Shown here: in pieces, positions 55,205-64,000 of the stretch | How positions within the stretch are numbered: the stretch's first letter is position 1 | Layout of the letters: every line of letters starts with the position of its first letter | Source: Iris pallida | Taxonomy: Eukaryota > Streptophyta > Magnoliopsida > Asparagales > Iridaceae | Length of the DNA: 64,000 bases | Assembly: GCA_029216955.1 (NCBI GenBank) | Contig: JANAVB010042332.1 | Span: 143,890-207,889 of the forward strand | Direction: 5' to 3' | Notes under the pieces: model-generated | The model's input: the letters and a program-made list of their open reading frames with translations, nothing else | Database searches by the model: none | Told to the model about the DNA's origin: nothing | Made by a program: the position numbers and the translations under genes

Positions 55205-55981
55205 GGAGGATATAGAAGCATGAAAATTTTAGCAATAAAGCCTTATGCGCCCAAGCCATTAAGGACATATGCGTCCAAGTGAACTCACATGCCCCAAGTC
55301 ACCCTGGAAAGCTCTATGCGTCCAAGTCACCCTGTGAAGCTCTATGCGCCCAAGTCACCCTGTAAAGCCCTATGCGCCCAAGACAAGCTCCCCCAGAAAG
55401 AGGGCACATAGCCCTGTTTCAAGCTATGCGCCCAATCCAGAACAGCCCCTGATTTGGTCAAAGCCACGATCAAAATGTGCATCGAAGCGTACGGCCACAT
55501 CAGTCTCTACGAGCAGTCGTGCAACCAAATATGTAGGCACGTCAACACCACGATCAACCTACGACCATGCAGCTTACATGCGCCTACCTCCTATGCGCCC
55601 AAAGCAAGACCATGTGCCTATATAAAAACTAGTATTTTTATCATGTGGGCACATAACATCATTCCAACTCAGAAACTACTATAAAAAGGGGTCTCATCCC
55701 TCTTAAAATACAGAACGGATAGCATTTTCAAGAGCCAAATTGCTGTACTTCTTGCCAGTGAGCCGAAAGTTAGCAATTTTCTTTGGTTTTCTCCTACTTT
55801 TGTAATCGGAGTGTTAACAAAGTAAAGGAGCAACTGCCGCTCGATCTCCATCGTCCTATTCACTATAATTCTTTTTTGTACTCGGGGATCCTCAGTAAGA
55901 TCTCTCAGGCGTACTCGATTTGTGGTGTCTTACGCCAATAAAGAAAAGATAGTGTTTTTTCTTCTTTTTGTGTGTGTCCAT
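55205..55981 (+). repeat. TatD 5' LTR
   Basis: TATA box TATAAAAAGG near 55680, C-rich and T-rich leader, end at TGTGTCCA. Repeats of CTATGCGCCCAAGTCACC at 55232-55400 with period about 28 bp. Left border uncertain. Confidence 0.6.
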
Positions 55982-55982
55982 A

Positions 55983-57500
55983 AAAATTACGACTCTGCTG
56001 GGGACTATATTTTCCTCTGACGAGAAGGTGGTGATGCAATCCACTACCGACAAAGTGGGGAGCACTCAGAAGATGCTGATCGTAAAGTTTGATCAGCAGG
56101 CGTTCGAAGAGATGCTCTCGAGGGACGGCTCTACTCCTTCAAAATTAGCAAAGCCAAACAAGTCTTGCAAGACTTGGCTTCCGAAGGCTCGCCGTACATA
56201 TCCTGCTAGTATCATAGCGATATGCAACTGGAGGACTCTATCACATGGACGCATGACTCTGCCACAGAAGCTCAACAAAGGAAAAAGGCTCACACTGTTC
56301 TGGGCTCTACTAGCCTAATGACTTCTCTTCTGTGCAACCAACAACAGGGTGTTCAACGCCCGAGGCTTGGCAAAGAAAAATACTATGATGCCAAGAATCG
56401 GGGTGTACGACACTCTGGACAAACCCAGCGAGGTTCACAAACGAATGAGGCAAAGTTGGAGGAAAACAGTGCTGCTCTACCGAGCATGTGCCCATGGGGG
56501 TTTGAGCGCATAACTCCAAGCAGAAGGTTTCTGTCTTCGACAGATTAGGCATCCAGGGTCATGCGCCCAAGGCTATGCGCCCAGGCTCACTTGATCCATG
56601 CTATGCGCCCACATCAAGGAAGCTCAACATGCTGCTAAAAGCATGCATCCAAAGCCAGTCTCCATGGCCTATGCGCCCACAGCAAAAAGATAGGCCCCAA
56701 CACGTATAGCATGGGGCTGTCTTTAGGGACATCATAGAACTTAGGTGTGGGGGTTACCCCTATACGTGAACTAAGTCTGGATGTGCCAACTCTCCTTATA
56801 AACCCGCATGCAAAGCTCAGTGATGCATGTAACATGGGTTTTAAGGTAAAACTCCCTTCCTGACTTACGTGACATGATAAATCATAAGCGTAAAGCGAGG
56901 GAGGACATAACAATTCATAGTGCACATCCGTGCACCAGTATTGTCATCAACTGTTGCTGCTCCAAAGCAACGAGAGTGCTTCAGAGACAGTCCGCGTTCG
57001 ATGGCTGTGTTTCTCTGACGTCGAAAAGCCGCTGTGTGTCTCATCCAATATGGCTTCATGGGGTCCCCCTTATGGAAGCCCCAATCAAAGACGGTGGACC
57101 ACGAACCCAACTTTCTCTCTCAGTTCTGCGAGAAGAAGGAGAAAAAGTCTACCAACAGATGGCCAGCAGGCTGTCACATCTGAAGGAGTCCATATGGGTA
57201 CTCGATCAAAGGCGAGATTCCGTATAGATGACAAGACTCCTAAGCTGGGGGTAGTAATCCTTCAGAATATGAAGCAGATGACCTTCACACTGGGGGTAGC
57301 CTTCCAGAGGACGACGACCCCTCCGAGTTTGATAACGACTATCTACCTCCCCTACCTGAAGATGAGGGACTTGTCAACTCAGAGACAGAGAATATCAGCA
57401 CCAGTTGTACTATTTTCTCTATTTATCCTCGTATGTTATCTACATACATGGTAGACGGAGAAAGACCTTAAGAAGCCAGTGATCAGACCAGCAAATGGCT
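55983..57500 (+). pseudogene. TatD ORF1 region
   Basis: The first piece (to 56318) reads LLGTIFSSDEKVVMQS, then QKMLIVKFDQQAFEEMLSRDG and KSCKTWLPKARR, homologous to TatB and TatC ORF1. The ATG equivalent is lost (ATAAAAATT); an upstream frame start at 55968 lies in the LTR. The remainder to 57500 is broken and includes TATGCGCCCA repeats at 56559-56680. Confidence 0.6.
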
Positions 57501-58300
57501 AGAGGGTCTTGAAACAGCATTCGCCAAGATCACTTATATGCTTACCAGCATCATGGCGGTCCAAGCTGTTGGGCCTGTCCCTCCACCTCAACAAAATGTC
57601 TCGACTTACGCTAGTCCGGCTCATCGCAACAACCCTCCTTACTATAAAAGAAGTATCATTCCGTTGTGCCTCCCCCAAATCTTACAAATGCTGGGGTGGT
57701 CCTTCACCAACGACGCCTGACAACCATTCAGCAGCCGTTTTCCAACACCTGCTTAATCAACAGGATGCAATTGATTCCCTGGTCGCCTGTCTCGACACCA
57801 CCTCACATAAGACGAGCTTCAGAAGATAGGGATATCTCAACCTTATCCTCCTGAATGGGAGAATACCACTTGCCCTCCTAACTACAAGCGCTGACGCTAA
57901 ATTCATTTGACGGTTGACTTATCCTCGTTAACACATGACATACTTCAACACGTAGATATACACTTACCCAGGGACAATCCGTTCTTGTCAAAGCTGTTTA
58001 TTAGCACCTTACAGGGGGTAGCTATTGAATGGTTCTGCAGTCTACCTGACGGTTGTATCAACTCATTTAAAGACTTGGAGAGGTTGTTCCTCAACAGGTT
58101 TTATGAGAGTGTCATACATGTTAGTATGTCCACCCTCATTAGACCAAGCAAAGGAGGACTGAGTCTGTCATTGCTTCATCGAACGCTTCAGACGGCTAGC
58201 ACTGAAGATGCCCTTTGGCATACCAGACTCAGAACTTATGGATACTTGTCGACATAACTTCCTTCCTACAGTAAAGTTCTGTCTGGGTATACATAAGTAT
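57501..58300 (+). pseudogene. TatD gag
   Basis: The capsid core FLSKLFISTLQGVAIEWFCSL (in part), SLPDGCINSFKDLERLFLNRFYES matches TatB gag (VAYDWYRSLSDGCITSFSGLKQIF, in part). A frameshift near 58150 moves the continuation (FIERFRRLALKMP) to another frame. Upstream pieces 57509-57829 carry the Pro/Gln-rich linker. Confidence 0.7.
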
Positions 58301-58499
58301 GATACATAGCCCGCTTTCATTGGGGCCATTGATGCTGCTGAAAACAACGTTCATAATTTTGAATTACTGGGGTTAAAAATACCCAAATCTGAAGACAATG
58401 GCAAGCATCCTCAAACTATCCCTGTCTGTGGGGGTAAAGGGAAAGAAGTCCTGAAGGTCGACACTTCCAAAGGAGCTTCCAATTCTCAAGGCACCTCCG

Positions 58500-59092
58500 A
58501 CAAGCCCAATAGACCTTCTCCTTTGACGAAGATGATGTTATTACCATTTTTTACACATTGACGAAGGGTAATAAACTGACATTGCATCCACCACGACGAC
58601 CTACAGAGGCGAACCAACTCAACGGTCCCAAGTACTGTCTCTATCATCAGTACGTGCATTATTCCACCAAGGACTGTATCGTCCTGAAAGAAGAAGATAC
58701 AATAGCTTATCGACAGTCAAGTGGTCAACCTCAAAGCTGAAGACAAGGTCGTATCTTCTAACATGATCTTTGTTCAGTTTGGTGACTTTCCTCCCACAGA
58801 AGTCCTAGACGGCGTGATCCCGATCCCCAAGGCAATAATGAAAGTCGTCAACCAACCGTCAGCTCACAACTCAACCTTGGTCCCACTCACGACTGAACGT
58901 GGTGAGATCATGTGGGTCCATCCGGACCTGGTGCAAAAAATGACACAGGGGGTGGTATCTCCTAAAACAAAAAAGGACAAGAAAATTAAGTTATGCCATA
59001 TGGTGTTTTCTCTCTCCACGAGGTTCTATCCGACAAGATGCGATTGGGGAAGGCTTATCTTCGGATATACGATCCCGCACAAGAATAAGTAG
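58500..59092 (+). pseudogene. TatD gag C-terminal part
   Basis: Two overlapping pieces, 58558-58740 and 58721-59092. YCLYHQYVHYSTKDC is the counterpart of the TatB CX2H pattern, and FVQFGDFPPTEVLDGVIPIPKA corresponds in parts to VQFDNFPPQMVQHGVIHIPKA. GEIMWVHPDL matches the pol start of TatB, so gag and pol were one frame. Confidence 0.7.
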
Positions 59093-59446
59093 TACCTTCT
59101 CAAGCTCTTGCTACCCCCACAAGCTCAGTAGCCAGCCCGTCTAAGCCTTCAACTACCGACAAAGCCAAGCAGAAGGAGATGCGGTTTGACAAGTCTCTTA
59201 AGGCGCCAGCTTTTGAAGGCGTGGATCGGCCCTACAACTTTGACATACTAGCACAGCTGGCCAATACACTTGTCAGGTTGTATCTGTTCGATCTATTGCA
59301 ACTCTCCAAAGAAACGTGAAAGGCAAGTGAGGCATTACTACATGCCGACTCTTATCCCGATGAAGTCAAAGGCCCCGCTGAAGACCCTGTCTCATGTCCC
59401 TACTGCCACAGTACTATAGAAGTGGTGCCCAATATCACCTTTTCAC

Positions 59447-59866
59447 ATGAGGACATGCTACTCAAAAATAATCGTCATGATAGACCCCTGTACTATACAG
59501 GATAAATCAGGACAATCAAGTTGGACCGCATGCACATCGATCCAGGATCCTCCCTCAGCATCATTCCTAGAAGTTTTCTTCAAATTTAGGAATCCCACTG
59601 CACAAGCTATCTGCAACCAATACAACTATCATGGCTTTCAATACTGGTCGAAGCCACCCGCTGGAAATATCCGTCTTAAGTGCCAGATCGGTAATATCCG
59701 AATGGAGATTTCTAGCTATGTGATCGATGCCAACGTATCCTACAACATCTTGTCGGGACGTCCATGGATACACGAGAACATGATCGTTCCTTCTACACTT
59801 CACCAGTGCTTCAAGTACGTCAACAACAACGGTATCGAAACGAGTTTGCGATGTCGATCCTTTTAA
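59447..59866 (+). pseudogene. TatD protease region
   Basis: Contains KCQIGNIRMEISSYVID, ILSGRPWIHENMIVPSTLHQC (in part), matching TatB LQIGNLRTKVTFYIID and GRPFLHEHNIVPSTLYQC. The active-site Asp region is in another frame upstream (near 59530, IDPGSSLSI), again with D-P-G-S as in TatB. Confidence 0.65.
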
Positions 59867-60060
59867 GGGCATCGAAGCCTATTATGGAGATTTGGTACTT
59901 TACCAATCTCAGCCCCGAAGGATGACGGCAATAAGCTGAAGCAAGTTCATCCGCCAATATAGTTCCCTATTATCCGAGTCAAAGGACGTACTACTCCAAA
60001 AAGTACTCTGAAGCCTCTCACAATCTGGGTAAAAAAGAAGAATCCTGACAAGGTCAAACA

Positions 60061-60931
60061 TTGATCATCACTCTCCGCAAGATACCTCGGAAGGAACCTG
60101 CTGATGTCTGTCCTCCCAATCCTGAAGAATTATCCTATGTGGTAAACTTAGCAAGGCTGTGGCTCCTTTTCCAGATGATGATCCTCTCAATGAGTATATC
60201 AATACTCATAATAATGTACCTTCAGCGGATGATGTTATCTCTGAAGAAGAACTTGCATATTTTCTTAGTAAAGGTTTATCTTTGAGTTACTCCGATGTCT
60301 ATCAATCTGTAAACCACTACATAGATACGATATACGCTCTAGAGCATGGCATAGGACCACACCTCTGCATACCGGTCACGACGTCTCACCTGCGGGAAAA
60401 AGTTTACACAGAAGATATCTACTACTTCATCATCCCAGCCAGAAAGAAGGGCGAAGAACTAATCATCTTCGGTCGAATAATTGGCGAAAGAACGTTCGTT
60501 CCGAACTCTACTTCTCCCAAGCACAACACGGAAGCTGGTTATGACTCTGGGAAAATGCAACTTTTGATATGTTGGAAGGCCAAGAATATCATCCAGAACA
60601 TGGGATATGACATCAAAAGCGACCAGGGGTAAATTACGGCCGGGGACGACGGTTGCCAATACGACACTTTGCTCCTTCCGACAAACCCGAGAACTACTAT
60701 CAACGAAATGTGTTGGTTTGGGTTATGTCACTCCTCCAAGAACTTCCGAAAGATCAGATGATGAAGAAGATCGTTGTTCTCATTCTTCTGATTCCTGACT
60801 CTAGGACTCGGACTCCAGCATTAGCGACATGTTCAAAGCAACTCTGTCCGTCAATATGGTTTTAGTTGACCAAATTGCAGATGATGTCCAATCCATCGAG
60901 CTTGAACAATCGGCTCAAAAGATGGATACTA
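60061..60931 (+). pseudogene. TatD protease-RT linker
   Basis: 60159-60632 reads SYSDVYQSVNHYIDTIYALEHG and YYFIIPARKKGEE, similar to the TatB linker (VIYHTKCYLDMLDSF; YFFVPSRKRGES), then GYDSGKMQL and IIQNMGYDIKSD. The sequence stops at the LTR border before RT. Confidence 0.6.
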
Positions 60932-61724
60932 TGTCACGACCCGCACCCACTGTGAGGGTATGAGTACTTAACAGCGCCCAGCCTATGCCCAGTGTCGGCG
61001 GTAGAACATTGTTCTAGGTCATGAACTATAACTAACATAATATAAATACTCTCCAAAAGGAGGCCAATCACAGAAGGTACAACTCAATCACAATCCAAAG
61101 GTAGAATATAGTGCGATGGAATAGATAGAGAAATCCTCAACTGAGGTACAATAGAAGTAAAATAATCAAAGTTAACAAATACCAGCCTCAATCTCTAAAA
61201 TATACAAATCTGAAATAAAGGACAACAACTAATCATGAAAAAAAAAAACAGTCTAAGCTATCTACACTATGCAAGGTATCGTCCTCAGCAGCTCCTGAAC
61301 CTCTCCAGGGGTCCAGTCGCGAGTGTCATCTAGGTAAGCTCCAAAGTAAGGGGTGCAGGGTTCCTCATCATCCTCTAAAAATTTTTAACAAGTCCAGTCA
61401 GGACGGGCGAGCACAATACATCTCACGCAGATCATAATAGGTTAGAAAATATAGACATACAAGAGAGTACGATACATGAAACTGAAAGAAAGTACATGAT
61501 GTAAATAGAGAGAACTGTAATAGAAAATCTACTATAAGTAGAGAGCTACCAGTGACTAGTGATTTAGAGTACAAAGTCGACATGTGAACGGCTGATTTGC
61601 ACATGAATACACTAAAGAGGCGCACATGGCTATACTACTTTGAATTATTACATGACTATTTATACTCCCCTATACCCCAATCAATACACAAGCATCCAGA
61701 CACGTTATGTTACGCACATGATTT

Positions 61725-62010
61725 TCACATAAAAGCCCATAAATGGGTGCACATGACGTATACATGAGGGCTCATAAATGAGTGCACATGAAATTCACAT
61801 GAAGGCCCATAAATGGGTGCACTTGAAATTTACATGAGGGCTCATAAATGAGTGCACATGAAGTATAGATTATACATGAGATATATGAGAAACATGACGA
61901 TCATGAGAGCACATGAGAATACATGATCGTGCATGAACGAGCATGAAGCACATGAGAAACATGAATAACATGAGAGCGAGGAATACATGATGTATATGAA
62001 GCACATGACA
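61725..62010. repeat. palindrome-bearing tandem repeat and ACATGAG-rich stretch
   Basis: 61725-61870: four units of about 35 bp alternating GCCCATAAATGGG and GCTCATAAATGAG, each with 5-base inverted arms around AA. 61870-62010: dense ACATGAG and ATGAGAACATG words without a strict period. Confidence 0.7.
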
Positions 62011-62552
62011 TGATGTATCCGATGCTCCCGAGGGGGATAACATCGCATGAAAAGATCCATATAGTACCAATCTGTGATAATATCGTACAGCATCAAATAA
62101 TGTAAATAGAGCAGGAATATAATTCTAAGCAAGTTATGAAATGATCAGAGAATGTACTCGCCTCGTATCTGAATGTCTGAAGTAAATGTACCGTCCGAGA
62201 TGAGGTACCTGACTCCTAGTTAGAGCAACACAAGTCAAGATGTATACAGGGGATGATAAATGTAATCTACAATGCATATGATTGCTGTCAAGGTCAAACT
62301 GGCTAAAGTCAACACTTGGTCAACTCTAGTCAACCATGGTCAACTTACACTAGTCAAACTAGGTCAACTAAACCATTCCAAGTCTAAACCTAGACTAACA
62401 AGTCATTCTAGTCAATCTAGGCCTAACCAAGCCTACTAAACTTAAGCACACCAATACAAACAATGTCAAGGTATCACACACAAGTTTTATGTATATATAT
62501 AGAATAAGATAGACAAGGCTAAAATATGCCTATCATTCACATCAACATCACA

Positions 62553-62573
62553 ACTTATATATATATTATTATA

Positions 62574-62615
<42 letters not shown>

Positions 62616-62679
62616 TAATATATATATATATATGTATGCCTATCATTCACATCAACATCACAACTTATATATATATATA

Positions 62680-62745
<66 letters not shown>

Positions 62746-62813
62746 TATGTGCCTATATAGAGCTTCCTATAGAGATGTCTTGGTATTTCATATATATATA
62801 AAATATATATATT

Positions 62814-62857
<44 letters not shown>

Positions 62858-62866
62858 ATATAGAGA
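62553..62866. repeat. TA microsatellite, about 300 bp, with GA run
   Basis: Two blocks of (TA)n separated by a duplicated TGCCTATCATTCACATCAAC segment (62527 and 62637), plus a third near 62795-62866 ending in GAGAGAGAGA. The duplication of the 20-bp unique segment with its TA tail suggests slippage or unequal exchange. Confidence 0.85.
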
Positions 62867-64000
62867 GAGAGAGAATGGAAGAGGCCACACAAGTGAGGGT
62901 GTGTGTTGTGTGTCTAGTGACAGGGAAATGTCAATTGAAAACAGTGGAGGATGTGTGTGTGGTTCACATACAGTTCAATCCTATGTGTCAATCTCAGAAA
63001 ATAGCCTACAATCTCAAATTTTTAGGAGAGAACTCATCTCAGTTATTCTCATCAACCAATCAAGTATCAACTACATCAAACCAATTTCTCAGATTTTACA
63101 AAACAAACTCAATCCCTATATAACTAAAACTTGAATCGATATGTATTCAAATCGAGATCGAATCCCAAATACCAATTTGTGAAAGGAAATCAGAAAAAAA
63201 GTGGACTGTACATAATATATGTATCGGACTGCACATGTAGGGACTGTTCTCAGGTATCAGAACAAGGTAGGGGGGTTCCAGGTTTCAGTTGTGAATGAGT
63301 GAAACATATATCAGTGCAATGTGTCCTGTGTGTGAGGTTGAAATGTAACTAATGTGTGTGTGCAATGTGTCATAGGATATTAAGTGACTGTGTAATCAGT
63401 GTGACAGGGAATTAAAGTGTATGTTAGATAGGAATAAAATTAGTTTAAGTGGACAATTAGTCAAGCTGAGAACCATCTCAGGTTCTCAATATTTCAGAAT
63501 CTCTAATAAACTGTGAACAAACCAACCCCATTCATTCTCAGGTTTTAAAAGTCTCTCAGGTTTTACACACCAAAAAGGAATAATTTTGAAAGTTATCAGT
63601 TTCTAGTGTATGAGTGTAGGGTGTATATGTTGGCAGTAAAATCAGTGAACACATCTCAGATTATATGAATGACGATTTCATGAATTCAACCAATCAGTTA
63701 AACCAATGCCAACCAAATCGAAGACCCATTCTCTAATCAGTGTAAATTCATACATAAAACCTAAAAAACAAATCCCATAGCTGAACTACATTACAGTGAG
63801 AATACAAAATCGAAATTAAGAACAAATTTCCCCATTTTAGTTCCAGTGTATCAGAGGCATTGGAAAAACCCAATTTAGAAGAAAGGATTGAGGGTAGCAC
63901 GAGCGTGGCTCGGATTTGAGAAAGACATAGAAGAATTGTGTACGAGAGTTCGTGAATGTTGAGTAAAGTGATAAGTCGATAAGTAAGTACTCAGTTAGTT

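Larger units (their letters stand above)
55205..60931 (+). mobile_element. TatD: 5' half of a Tat/Ogre-like element
   Basis: LTR to about 55981, PBS-like TTACGACTCTGCTGGGGAC at about 55986, ORF1, gag, zinc-binding region, protease and the linker before RT. It is cut at 60932 by a minus-oriented gypsy LTR. Its left LTR border is not resolved. It is more diverged from TatB than TatA is. Confidence 0.75.
60932..64000 (-). repeat. gypsy LTR in minus orientation, running out of the window
   Basis: Begins TGTCACGACCCGCACCC, the reverse of the gypsy LTR ends in this window, with the GCCCAGCCTATGCCCAGTGTC and GGTAGAACATTG blocks. It contains palindromic 35-bp repeats, an ACATGAG-rich stretch, a W-box-like cluster and a 300-bp TA tract with GA runs, in the position of an LTR core promoter. 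62880-64000 contains no recognisable gene; it may be U3 of this LTR or flanking sequence. Confidence 0.55.

Overview
The window reads as intergenic, retrotransposon-packed DNA from a flowering plant with a large genome. Every recognisable coding domain belongs to a plant LTR retrotransposon: Ty3/gypsy chromovirus of Tekay/Del type, Ty3/gypsy Tat/Ogre type, or Ty1/copia SIRE type. I found no convincing host gene, tRNA, rRNA or CRISPR array. The species cannot be told from the sequence. Nearly all frames carry stops or frameshifts, many explicable as C-to-T or G-to-A transitions, as expected for old methylated copies.

Layout. 1-5988 is the 3' part of a plus-oriented Tat/Ogre-like element (here TatA) that inserted into the gag of a plus-oriented Tekay-like gypsy element (5989-10641, LTR 10642-12931). 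A gag-only, pol-less relative follows (interior 12932-13820 and 42803-43591, 3' LTR 43592-46390). Its gag is split by a second non-autonomous element (LTRs 13821-18015 and 18610-42797, interior only 594 bp) with an exact 5-bp target duplication, AGACG. The 3' LTR of that element contains a damaged SIRE-type copia element (19466-40962), and the third ORF of the copia element contains a nearly complete 15.8-kb minus-oriented Tat/Ogre-like element (TatB, 22650-38471). This is a four-level nest. 46391-52900 is AT-rich repeat debris with tandem repeats, an LTR-like block and a MITE-like element. 52750-60931 holds the 5' parts of two more Tat/Ogre-like elements (TatC, TatD), each cut by the end of a gypsy LTR; the second LTR fills the rest of the window.

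TatB has the order LTR, PBS, ORF1, gag, protease, RT, RNase H, archaeal-type RNase H, integrase, then two genes on the opposite strand, then PPT and LTR. The most interesting system is the larger opposite-strand gene. It is present in both TatA and TatB, each time with its own TATA box, a short first exon, three introns at matching positions with GT-AG borders and the same phase, a long second exon resembling plant-mobile-domain proteins, and an acidic tail; TatA also keeps a C-terminal coiled coil. TatB adds a second, 108-codon opposite-strand gene with a TATA box, a poly(A) signal and an upstream array of 29-bp repeats. Three of the elements also share an ORF1 whose start lies on or beside the tRNA primer-binding site.

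All comparisons were made by eye within the window; no database search or alignment program was used.
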